DNA of 64,000 bases from the NCBI RefSeq assembly GCF_002288925.2, contig NW_022097996.1, forward strand, positions 10,908,139 through 10,972,138. The letters are read 5' to 3'. Position numbers and translations under genes: made by a program. The notes beneath the pieces were generated by a model. The model did not search any database. It saw only the letters and a list, made by a program, of their open reading frames with translations, and was not told the DNA's origin. This stretch comes from Delphinapterus leucas. Its lineage: Eukaryota; Chordata; Mammalia; Artiodactyla; Monodontidae. The first letter of the stretch is position 1. Each line of letters begins with the position of its first letter. Shown in pieces: positions 11,801-25,021 of this stretch.

Positions 11801-14800
11801 GATCCATAAAATGTGTCGTGACGGCGCAGCTCCATGAAATGACTAAAAACCATTGAACTGTACACTCTCAGAGGGTGAATTCTATGGCATGTGAGTTAGA
11901 GCTCAGTAAAGCTGAGCCTATAACCACCGCCCCCCCACCGAATATGTATGCAGTTTTTGAGGTTACGTGGGGTTTTGTGTTTTTCTGAAGAACTCAGAGC
12001 TGTCATCTGATCCTCACAGAGGTCACCACTGAAAAAAAGTTAAAAACATCTGCTCTGAAGGGGCCCCTAAGCATAAGGGAGAACAAGCTGAACTCTCCAA
12101 ACTAGAGCAGGCTGAGCATCGTCAGAGAGTGAGCCTCCCGGCACTGGAGGCATTCAAGCAGAGGCTGGCCAGGCTTTCACTGGGACTGAGCTGGCACTGG
12201 GCCTCACCCTGCACTGTGAGAGCAGAAGGGCCCCTGTCTGCCCACCTTCTCTCTCCTGTGTTCTCCTGGGGTGCTGTTCTCTTTACCTGAAACCAGACTT
12301 CTTGAACTGCTGAACGTAGAACTGGATGTCCTCCTCGGTGACCATCTTGCTGAGGCTGGGCTCCCCTGGCGTACTCACAAAGAGTCCTCCTACAAAAAGC
12401 CACTTGTTTCCTCTCCCACCCTCTGGGTCAGGTGTCCAAGTTCCAACACCTGAGACCCTTCACCACCTCTGCTTCTTTTATTACTGCTCTCTGTCTCCCC
12501 AAGAGACTTGGGCTCCCGGAGGGCAATGACTCTGACTCGTGCTTGTGGATACCTGCCCCTGCCTCACACCAAGTGTGTGCTCAAAACTTTTGAGGAATGA
12601 AGGACTGAACGATTGACTACGTGAATAAGTAAAGAGGTGGAAGGAGGGAAGGGAAAGGTGTTCCTGACCAGTGAGAAGAGTGTGGTCTTTAGGCTTGGAG
12701 GAGTTTAACCCCAGCCTGGCCACTCTGGACAAATTCTGAGACCCATTTTCCTCATCTGTAGAATAGAGATAATAGTGAGAGTTCTTACGGATGTCACGAG
12801 AAATATAAACAATATTACTAAAGGGGGCTAACCCAGTGTATGATGCACACAGTAGGTGCTCAAACAAGTGATAGCAATCATCAGTATTAATAAAAACACA
12901 AGGGAATGATGGCAAAGTCACAGGCTTGGGGTCAAGCAAGGTTCTGTGGGAACAGTGCCGGATCCAGGAGTCAAGGGGATGAGCGCCAGTCTGCTCCTGG
13001 CTCTGGCTCCTCACTTATATCCAAACTGGGAGGGAGAACAGGGGCTGTCTTCACGGGATGGAACTGAGCCTGATGGAGGGGAGGCCAGGGCACTAAGACA
13101 GAGGAGACCTGGCTGGGGGTCTGGCCTGATTTCCACTCTGCCTGCACCAGGTGACCCTGCAGAGGTCAGTTCCTCTCCTGGGTCTCTGTCCCAATCAGTA
13201 GAGGGTGGATCTGCCCTGAAGAGCTCTGAGAGTCCTCCAGGCTCTGACTGTTTAAGATCTTGAATCCAAAACTTCATGGGGGAGAGGAAGCCAAGGCTGT
13301 GTGGTCAGCCCAGGGTTAGGGTGAGTGCGATTCCCCGGCGGGGATCTACGTTAAGCAAGTCAGGGCTTAACTAGTTCAGGGCTGGCAGGTGGCTGCTTCT
13401 GCCCACAGCTGGCAGATGGAGAAACACTCATTTAACGTTCGGCTGGTTCCCGTCATGGCCCTCCTGTCTCCATTCCCTCCTGAGAATGTCTCTTACCCAT
13501 TTCACAGACTCTGTTCGTGGTGAGAAAAGTCTGGAGGGAGAAAAGTTAGAAGGGATGTCATGGGTCAAGCAAAGGAAACATGTAGGAACGGGGCATCTAA
13601 AAACCCTACAAGTGCCAGCAGCCTATACACACATGCTAAATGCCCAAGAGAGCTAGGCGGGTCCTGAGTGGTCAGAGCAGAGGCAGCTCACAACCAAGCT
13701 CCAAGGCCAAGACTGCTCCTGGGTGCTGGCGGGTCTTGGGAATGTAAGGACTTGGGTGTATCAACCAGTGGGAACAGGTGATGAGACCTCAGGTCAGATA
13801 CGAAGGTAAAAGTGAGATCCTCCCCACCCCTCCACGGTGAATCCACTCAATCTGGGGTCCTCAGTTAAAGGGTGGACTAGAAAGAACCCACCCACCATGA
13901 CAGAGGGATGTCAAAGGAGTTGGTCCATTCAGTTTGGTACTAAGAGGAAACCAAAAAAAAGCTCCCCTAGGGATTCATGGCCACAAGCCTGCCTTCACAC
14001 GTGTTTCTGTTTGAATCCACACTACGAGATCTGGAAACCCCCACTAAGTGAAGTAAACAACAACAGCAAAAGTGAGCTTGGGCTGGTAATGCCACCAGAA
14101 GGCCTGGCAGGAGAAGCAAAAGCTAAACCACCCAGGAGGGCCATTTCCTCCATCTCAGCTGGAGCAGGTTGGAGCAGAGTAAGCTCTGTTAAAGATGAGC
14201 TCACAAACCCAAATTACAGAGCTCTCTCCCTACCCTGCCCCACCCCCTGCACATATGCACTAAAGCCCCATTGCAGGAGACAGCAAACACAGCAAACAGT
14301 AAAACAAGACTCTCCAGGAAGACCAAATAATAGAACTTGCACAGAGAGAGAATGAAAAATGAGTATGCTTCAAATGATTAAAGACCAAAGAAGGAACTGA
14401 ACAACAAGAATAGAACAAGACTCTATTGAAAGAGATCAGAAGGCTTTGAAAAAGAACCAAATGCAACTTTCAAAATTAAAGATGGGCTGAACTCCAGATG
14501 AGACATGACTAAAAGACAAATAATACACCAGAAGGTAGACCTGAGACCAATTTCTTACAAGCAATGACAGAAGCTTCTAGAAGAAAATAATTGTCAACCT
14601 AGAATGCTATACTCAGATAAACTGTTCTTTGGGATTGAAAGCAAAATAAAGATATTTTCAGGCCAAAAAATTATGAGTTTACTGCTAACAGACTCTTACT
14701 GAGAAAACTGCAAAAGAAGGTACTTCAGTAAGAAAGAAATTTGCACTTAGTATAAAAGAGTGAGGTGCCAGAAGTGGTCAGCAAAGAAACTGGCAAAAAT

Positions 14801-17800
14801 CAGGCCAGCTAAGTAGGCACTGACCAGATACAGCAACAGCAACAGTGACTCCTAACACATAAGACAGGAGGGTGGGGTTACCGCGTTAAAGCATTCTAGG
14901 CTCCAGTGGTTGTTCAAGAAAAGGGTTAGAAGCATCAATTAATTCTGCACTTTGATAAGCAATTATCCATATGAAAATGGTAATAACAGCAGAATTTCTA
15001 AACTGTCACCATTATAATCCTTCTTTGATCTGGGTTTCATAGCCCTACTGGTGTGTGACAGAGAGGACAGGACCTTTCCTCATTAATGAAGGGACCAGTG
15101 GAGTGAGGACCCTAACTGCCCTAACTACAGAAGTCAAAGAAAAGAAGGCAAGTTGCTTATTCCCACACCCTGACATCCCCTATCCCCCCATCCTCCCAGG
15201 GAAGCCATCTGGGGATCTGCACCCCTGCAGCTCCCCCTTCCTGCTTACCCCCGACCCTGCCTCCCACACCCCTCACCTCATCACTTGCTCTGAAGAAGCT
15301 TCTGAAAGTCCGATTCAGGTTCTGTTCCAGTTCAACCTCCGCCACTCCCTAGAACAACCAAGAAAGCAAAATGAAGGACTCAGCAGAGACCTTGGAAACT
15401 GATCTGACCCAAAGCCAGAAGCTCCCAATCTCTGTCCCATCCAGCCCAAGTTTCATTAGAAGTGCATGAATTTGAATTTTCATATTGAAACATGTTTTGT
15501 TTTTTTTAAAAGGTTTGAATAAAATATGAGATGCTCACAGTGGTCCCGTCCACCCCGCCCCACACCGGGGAGGTGGGTTTATGGCTGCTGCTTTCTTTTC
15601 TGTTTATCTAAATCCCTACAGTGGGAATGTATTACTTATAATAATCACTTTATTATTATAGGCTGGGGAGCCTATAATAATAAGAGTATGGCAGTGTATG
15701 GTGGTCCATTCTGGCTGCTATAACACAATACCATAGATCGGGTGGCTTATAAACTCAGACATTTATTTCTCACAGTTCTGTAGGCTGGGCAGTCCAAGAT
15801 CAAGGCATCAGCAGATTCAGTATCTAGTGACAGTTTGTTTCTTGGTTCATAGATGGTCATCTTCTCACTGTGTCCTCACATGGAGGAAAGCACAAGAGAG
15901 CTCTCTGGAGTTTCTTCTAAAGGGCACTAATCCCATTCATGAGGGCTCCACCCTCAAGAACTAATCATCTCCTCGAGGGCCCACGTCCTAATACCATCAC
16001 ATCAGGGTTAGGATTTCAACACACGAATTTGGGGGACTCACAAACACTCAATCTAGAGCACAGTGCTGGCCTACTTTCTTCTCCTCCTTTCCAACTGCTC
16101 ACCTGAACCAGCTAAACTGAGTTGCAGGATGTTTTCTGAAGGGCGCCCTACTTTCTCAGCTCTGTGGTTTAACGTATTGTAACTTCCACCAAGAGCACCT
16201 ACTTCCCTCAGCTTGGCCTTCAAGAAGCCTTCAACACCTGTGCCAAACACTGCCTTCTCCATGAAGCCCTACCCTCCCCCATCACAGTAAAACAGCTCAG
16301 CTCTTCCTGGATCTCACAGAGCCTTTCATGTCCTCTCCATGGTCCACCCTGAGAGCAGGCAAGCTCCTACTCATCTTCTTCCCCAGGGCATCTGTGACTG
16401 GTCCTGGATGGAGCAGAGGCTGAATGTATGTTTGTTCCTTTCCTCCGAGGAATGTTCCCGCAGAGAAGGGTCCTGTAAGCCAGGTCAGCAAAGTGTTCTG
16501 GTGGCCAGCGGCCCTCAGACCCTGCACACTTTAAGAGGTCCTGCACTCATTTGTTCTGCATATGGCACGTCATGAGAGCTCTGGATCTACGAGACAGCAG
16601 CTCTGCAGGCAAGGAAACATTTATCATCAAGCAGTGCTGGATCTGCAGTTCGAGATTTTCTGAAGAAAACAATGCTGGCATGTTAATTACAATCCCCTCA
16701 CATGTGTAAGATTCCATTATGACGGAGAATCAATCGTGGCCTTCAGTTACGTGATGAATGTCGAGGCGAGAAATAGCCATGGAAGGCAGTATATTTTACG
16801 CGCTCAATAAACGCCCTGCATGTTGCCACGGGTCATCATTCTTATTTATTGAGAGCAGTCCCTAGCTGCTGTTCATGAGCTTGTGATGTGTCTCAGTGTG
16901 TGGAGGAATCTCCACGAGTCCAGAGGTCTGGACTGGCTGCAGAGCTCAAATAGCACTTAAAAGAGCAAATGAATGTCAAAAGGGTCAATAAAAAATCAAA
17001 GAGAGCCCAAAGGTAAATAAGTCTCTCTACCCACGTGAAAGCATGTCAGATCAACAGGGATGAAGAGGACAAAGGTGAGGGCCAGAAAGGGGAGAAGATA
17101 AGAGCATTTGTACTCTGGTTGTGTGCCCTGCCGATACCATCGGTCGCTCTGTAATTCATAAAAGGTGATACCCTATTTTTAAGTCCCACAGACCAATGAC
17201 AAGCCTCCCACCAGTCCAGCTGGATAGGGCTCCTCCCTTTGTGCTCCTGATCATAGGAATTAAAGGATGAACTTTGGAATCCAACAAACAAGTCTCCAAG
17301 CCCCACCACTACTACTTATTAACTACTTATTAACTTATTAACTACTTATTAATTACTACTAATTAACTTATTAACTTAATCTTCCAGAGCCTCAGTTTCC
17401 TCATCTATAAAATGGGAGTTTTGTAAGGATGATAGGAGATAATGCCTGTTTCTGACCATGCCTGGTAGATACATAGGAGGGAGGCCAATAAATGGTGATT
17501 ATTGTTATTATTATTATCTCCATCGTTAAAGTTATCTAGTTGCATGAGAACTGTCTATTTTTGGATCCGGTCCCCTCACAAGCCTGTGAATTTCTTAGGG
17601 GCACACACTGTATCTTACTCATATTTTTATTCCCACTGTGATAGCACGGTAATAGCAGGTACCCAACACAGCCTAGAAGGTTGGGAAGAAGAGAGGGGAA
17701 AAAAGGAAAGAATGTGAGATAAAGACTTTGGTGGGGGTGACTTCTAAATGATCACGTGGATTGTGGCTTTTATTTTCTTGCCCTCCATTGCAAGCTCACA

Positions 17801-20800
17801 TTCATCAAAGAGGGTGTGAAATAAAATCCATATTTTATGGCAGGACAAGAAAAATTTAAACATAAAAAAAATCTTCTCTGCCCTTTGGCCTCCTTTCTCC
17901 CCTCCACTGCGCATTGCGTACCTGCATTATGCATTGACCAAACCTCCCCCATCAGTAGAAATACCTGCTCAACCATAAAGAGCAATATTCTCCCACCATC
18001 AACAAGACAACTCCTTAAAAGATAACATTCCTTCCTGATGTCGTAAGGGGCCACGATGAGCCATGACCCACTACTTGCTAGATTGTGTAAACTGTCAATA
18101 ATACATCATTTAATACACAGCCCTCTGTCGCAAAACACGTAACTGCGTTTTGACCTCGAACAGGCAGAACAGCTCTCAGAACCGGGTTATATAGCCCTCA
18201 ATTCGGCTTGAACAAAATTTTCCATTTCTGTCTTAGATCGATGGATTAAGTTTTTTGTCGCAAAGGTAATTCTCCTCCAGCTTGAGGTGGAGGGGAGCAG
18301 TAAGCCTACAGAACTCTGCTCAATGTTATGTGGCAGCCTGGATGGGAGGGGAGTCTGGGGGAGAACAGATACACGTATCTGTATGGCTGAGTCGCTTTGC
18401 TGTGCACCTGAAGCTATCACAACATTGTTAATTGGCTATACGCCAATATAAAATAAAAAGTTAAAAAAAAAATGAACGAGTCTGCTCTACTATTACCCCA
18501 AAGCTATCACCTGGGCAGGCAGCTCTAGGTTCTAAGGAAAAACTCCTAGAACAAAGCCTTTGGAAGTCCATGAATCCTGGAGCTTTGTCTCAGAAGACTC
18601 TGGGGCTGTTTAAGGAGAAAGACTTCCTAAGAGTCAACACAGAGCTCATGAAGGATTTGAAATATAAGAAACCAACCTTGGAGCTTCCCTGGTGGTGCAG
18701 TGGTTGAGAGTATGCCTGCCGATGCAGGGGACGCGGGTTCGTGCCCCGGTCCGGGAAGATCCCACCTGAGCCATGGCCGCTGAGCCTGCGCATCCGGAGC
18801 CTGTGCTCCGCAACAGGGGAGGCCACAACAGTGAGAGGCCCGCGAACGGCAAAAAATGGAGCAGGTGGTGCTGAAATTATCCAGCTGATTCTATTTGTCT
18901 TTGCTGCCCAGAGCTGCCTCCTCTTCCCTTTCTTACTACACAAATGCAAAGGCCATGATCCCTTCTCTGAGAAGAAAAACACAGCTTTTAATCTGAGTTT
19001 CCACCAGACTCGGCAAATTCACAGGACAGGAGAGTAAACGTTGGCCAAGAGTTCAAAGAGCTCAAGGAGCTGGATCTTAACCTGGAGTTTGTCTAAGCCG
19101 CACCTTGAGGTGCTCAGCAAACTTGAGCAACAGGTGGAAGGGCTGGGGGCGGGCGTCTGGACCCCTGAGTGTTCCTGGACATGGCCTCCAGGCTGGAGAG
19201 TGGTGGGGAAGACGGGGTGGGGTGGGAGGAGGGACGGGAAGGAGGGGCTCCCAGGGCCTACCCCTGATCAAAGAGTTGCTCTATGCTATGATTTATTCCT
19301 TGGCTTGAATTCAGCTTACGTTTAAAGCTATCATCCATGTGAAAACCATCCCACTAGACCATCCTTTTTCTGATGAGGAAACTGAGGGCCATAGATAGGA
19401 AGGGACTTGGCCAGTCCGTTTCCTCACCAAGAGGGAGCAGACAGGCAGGCGGGACGGCCCCCCCTCCCACCATGGTTTCTCCTTAAGACCCAGCTTGGTG
19501 CCCATCCGGACCAGCCCCAGTTGCTGGATTCCCCCAACTGCTTCCTGGGAGCCTTAGTGGCCAGATGACTAATTTGAATATCGAACATTTCCCTGCCAAG
19601 AGGCTTTGTTCTAAGAACAAAACCATCCGCCAACAGCTACCACAGACCAATAAAGGTACCGATTTTTCCACAAAGACTGTAACAACCTTTGAAATGAAAA
19701 TCCTTGCTCTACTAGGGCTGCAATTAAGTAAGCGTCTTTCCCCTGAGGTCCCTCCTTCCATCAAGACCTTGAGCTTATCCTGGTTTGCTCCTCCCCTCTC
19801 TGCTTCGATGCACAGAGCACACAAAGAAAGTCCAAACTCCCTCCAAAGTGTGGCTTAAGAGGAGGTGTGTGGGCTTTGAAGTCAAACAAGGCGAGGTCAA
19901 CATCCCGACCCAGTCACGTACCTGATCTCAGGCGAGTGAGTGAGGCTCCCAGAGCCTCGGCTCGCTCAGCTGAAAAGATGGGAAAGAGCGCCACATACTG
20001 TTGCAAACAGAACCACCTGGCCCAACAGGCACTCAAAAAGCAGTAGTTGCAACCCAAGTGTCCATCAAGGGGAGAATGGATGAACTAAAAACTCACACAG
20101 TGGGATATTATTCAGCCTTAAAAAAAAAAAAAAAAGGAAATTGATACAGGCTCCAACATGGATGAATCTGAGGACGTCCTGCTGACTGAAATAAGCTAGA
20201 CACAAAAGAAAAAAATACTATATGATTCCACTTATATGAGGTACCTGCAGTAGTCAGATTCATAGAGACAGAAAGTAGGTGGGTGGGTGCCAGGGGCTGA
20301 GGGAGGGGAGGATGGGGCGTTAGTGTTTAATGAATAGAGTTTCAGCTCTGCAGGATGAAAAGAGTTCTAGAGATGGATGGGGTGATGGCTGTACAGCAAT
20401 GTGAATGTACTTAATGCCACTGAACTGTACACTTAAAAATGGTTAAGATGGTATGTTTTGTGTTATGTGTATTTTACCGTAACTTAAAAAATAATAAAGA
20501 AAAATAATTTTTAATGAGCTGAATTCTGTTGATACATACCCTAAATGTAGTTTGATCAAAGGTAATACATAGTGAAACCACTACTTCCCTTTTTCTATCT
20601 CCTATAACTAATACAGCCTAAAAGAAATAAAAAGCAGTAATTCTCAAAGTATATAGTCTGGAGACCTTTGGGCGGCCCTGAGGCCCTTTCAGGGAATCCA
20701 TGACAGAAAACTTTTGTAACAACACTAACATGTTATATATCCTCTTTATTCTCATAAGCGTACGGTGGAGTTTTCCAGAGGCTCCAGTAACATGTGACAT

Positions 20801-23800
20801 CCCAACAGACTGAACGCAGAAGCAGGTAGGAGAATCCATCTGTCTCTATTAAGCCAGACATAAAAGAGGTTCGAAAAATGTAAAACAATGCTATACTTCT
20901 CACTAAATTTTTGAGAAAATAAAGATTAAAAAAAAAATAAAAAGATGTTATTTTTATCAACATGGGCACATTATCCTTTTTTAACGAATCGATAGTTTTA
21001 AATTTCAATATCTCGTATGGTAAATACCAGTAGATATAACCCACGTGAACTAAAGCTCTTTGAGGTCCCTAATAATTTGTAAGAGTGCAGAGGGGGCCTG
21101 GGATCAGAAAATCGGAGAATCACTGTTAAAAGGGAACCTTAGCCAGATAGTCAAGGCCCTGCGCCATCCCCTCCAGCCACTCTTGAGTGGAGCCAGCTGC
21201 CCAGAGGTCTCTAATTCACTGAGAAGGACGGCTGCTCGCCCATCACTACCTGGGAAGTGGCTGGATTACCCCCCTCCTCGGGGCTATGGTCGTTGTTCTC
21301 AAGGTGTGGCTCCAGGACCTCACCAAAGAAATGTGAATCCTTTGGCCCCATCAAAAACCTACTGAATCTGAACTCTGGAGGGGGTGTCCAGGGATCTATG
21401 TCATAATTAGCCTTCCAGGTGATTCTGAAGCACACTGACATTTGAGGTTCATCGGACTAGACGGTCACAGAAATTGACTGAGAATCACAGAAGACAGCTG
21501 TCAGAGCTGGGAGGTTATGCGCACGGGGGTCACCTGGGGGACCTGGTTAAAAACGCATATTCTCATTGGGCAGATCACAAAGGGGGCTGGTGAGTTTGCA
21601 TTTCTAGCAAACTCCCAGGTGACACTGATGCTGCTGCCCGCCCCCTCCCCGACTCTGCACCTCACCTGAAAGCCCAGGGCCATCCAGTTCAGCACCTCTT
21701 AGCCTTCATCGAACTGCTAAGGTTCTGATGAAAGTTAGGGACTCTTCCTGGAAAAATGCGTGCGCCTATTAAACTCCAGGGGCAGTTTCCAGATGTTCCA
21801 GACCTTCTGAAGTTCACCTAAAGGACCACTGACTCTTTTGTTACCCTCTCTTTCTCATCTCGTGACATTTATCCCTGAGTTAAGGGGTTTCATAAGCATC
21901 TTCAATCACTCGTCCCCTCAGGCTGGCAGCCCCTCCTCTCTCAGATCCCCCCACCCAAATCCTACTCACCTCCCTGGGTCCAGTTCAAATGCTCCTTCCT
22001 TTGCTAAAAGTTAACTGTGTTTTCTTGTGGGCCCCCAGAGTAAGCTGGACCTCCATTACAGTCCTTTCTGCTGCCTTATTCCCTGGGTGTCTGTTACGTG
22101 CCTGTCTCCCCAAGAGCTGTTTAAGCCCTCAAAAGTTGTCACTCATCTCTAGATGTCCCCCGAAACTGGCACACAATAGATCGTGCACAGCTACTTGCTG
22201 GATGAACCAGTTCTTTACAATTGACACTGCTCAAAACATTTCTGACATTTCAACAGATTTGTCAGGCTCCAGCCCTCCCCCCAATTGCAGGCCACCTCTG
22301 TTTTGCAGCAGTTAGGAGTCTTCTTACGAATGTCCAATTCAAAAAGATAAGAAAGAAAATGGAAAAAAGAGGTGGAAGAGAAAGAAACGGGCACACAACC
22401 CCACGCCCTCCCTCTCCCTCTGCTGCATGTGTGGCACCACAGCAGTGGGAGCCAGAGTGTCAAGAGCCTGTCATAACCTATCCACAGGGCCTGGGGGCTG
22501 GGCCAGGGGAGGAGGCAGACAGGTGAGAGCAACTCTGACGCATGGGGCACTCGAGGTGATGGCACAGCTGGGCGGGGTCGTGTCCTCTGGGCACACAGAG
22601 GGCAGTGGGAGGGGGTTGGGTTTTGGGGGCTGGGGACCAAGCAGAGCCAGAGATTGAGAAAGGGTCAGCTAAGAGGTGACAGGGACCCAAACACCTGCTT
22701 CACAGTTTTATTTGGGGCTGTTTCCTTCCCAATCCCTAAAGGCTGAGGCAGCTGCCACTCAAGAACCTAGAACCAGCACTTCATTTCTCTCCCACCACCA
22801 GATGCTTCTCACCAGTCTGAGATGCACCTGAGTGATTCAAACACCTGGGAAAGGGTGACAGGCAGTGCATCGCACCTTGGTCTGGGATGCTGACTTCTAG
22901 TCCAGCCGAAAGAATTAGATGGGGGCCCCCCTACGATAAGCGTTAAACCTACAACAACTCTTTACTAATTCCGACATCGACTACAAACTTGGGGCTGCTT
23001 TCCGGGCCTTGCACAAGGACACGTCCTCCTTCCTGTCCCATGAGCCCAGGTCTCATTCCAAATAAGTCAGTTTCTCACAGTCCCCACCCTTCACCCTCAT
23101 GGTCCCCATCTGTTCCAAGCTGAATTGTGTCTCCCCCAAATTCCTATGAAGTCCTAACTCCTAGTACCTCAGAACGTGACTGTATTTGGAGGTAAGGTCT
23201 TTAAAGAGGTAATTAAAGTAAAATGAGGTAATTAGGGTGGGCCTGATCCAATGTGACTGGTGTCCTGATAAGAAGAGGAAATCTGGACAGGGACACACAC
23301 ATACAGAGGAAATGCCATGGTGAAGACACAGCAAGAAGAGGGCCATGTACAAAGCAAGGAGAACCGCTTTAGAAGAAACCAACTGTGTAGACACCTTGAT
23401 CTCGGATTTCTGGCCCCGAGAACAGTGAGATAATACATTTTGCTGTTTAAGCCCCCCAGGCTGTGGCACTTGGTTATGGCAGCCCTAGCTGACTAATGTA
23501 CCATCTAAATCATCTTTATCTCTCAAAATCAAGGTTACTTCAAACTAATTCAAGACACTGTGATTCAATTCAAGCCAAAGGAAGCTCTTTAGCTGTCCAC
23601 ACTCTGGGCTGTGGCAGTGGGGCTCTGGCCTCAGTGGAGGGTGTGATACCCAAGCATCTTGTCATGACGTTGCCGGAGGCGCCTGGTGTCTTACTGAATG
23701 AGTCAGATTACTGCTTGAATCAAGAAGTTCCTCTTCCAAGGCACCATCTTACTAATTAAAATCATTCTTGGAGAAGAGTTACTCGCCAAATCAAAACTGG

Positions 23801-24964
23801 GATGGCTGTGACCCTCGCTGGCAATGGTACCTCCTATGAGCAGCAGACGGGCTAGGGCTGGATGAGAGATGTGGTGAGATGCTCTCGTGCTCTTTGTCAA
23901 TTAATTCGATCTATTCTTCTCTCTTTGGAGTGTTAGGAAACATCTTTTATCCTCTTTGGAATTACCCAGACGTAGCTGGGCATCGGGGTCCAGGGCCCAC
24001 GAACAGAGGAGCAGGTACCCTCCACAGATGAGGGCAGCTATGGGGGGTGCAGCCAGGCCAGATGCTGCTGCTTTCAGTGAATCCAGTGAAAGGTGGCAGC
24101 CGCACCCATCACACATCATCCAAACCCCAGTGGGCATCTTTGAAAGGCATCTTGAGCTTGTGGCACATGAGTGACACCTAGAAACCTCGCACACCTCTCA
24201 AAGGATACTTGGGGCCTGATGCAGGGCTTTTAGGTTCTGGCACTGTCTGTAATCACAGATGTCACTCCTCAGCAGAGATATCAAATCCCTGGCAGGAGGC
24301 CAGGAGCTGTCACCAATAAGAGGTGGGTTTCACCAGCCTCTCAGCCAGAGAATTGAGAAGAAGCGGCTCCAAAACAGAGTTCAGCCCCCATTTCCCAATT
24401 TCAGAGAAGCAGGGGAGCCCCATGCGCCATCCCCACCCCGCTGCTCCCCTCATCACCCCAAATACACACACAGAGAAATGCACCGTCAGCCGGGAAGGAC
24501 CAGCCCCGCTCTGGCGCCAGCTTCACCTGAACCCATCAGTGAACTCACTTCTCATTAAAGCCACAGGAAATTCAAGGGGACAGAGATAAGTCCGATCAAC
24601 GGGAAGAAGGAACGAGGAAGGCAAAAGAAGAACAAAAACCTTGCTGGGATCATTGCTCACAGGGCCCCAAACTTACTGGTTTCTGGAAGTAGAGCTGGTA
24701 ATCAAAGGCAGGATTGGCTTTGATTATCTCCATTGGGGACACTTTGGGATTTGCTGGTATGAAGGGAGTATTCAAGCTGGCCACTGCCCTGTGGAAAGAA
24801 GAGGTGTCAAGACACAGACCCCATAAGAAGACAGTCTGTAAGGACCAGAAAGGACCTCATGTGTCAAAACCCAAGCTCAGAGTGGGAGAGTGCTACACAC
24901 AAGATCTCACACCAGCAGTGCAGGGAGAACGGGACCTGAAACCGTACTTCTTGACTCTCCAGCC

Positions 24965-25021
<57 letters not shown>

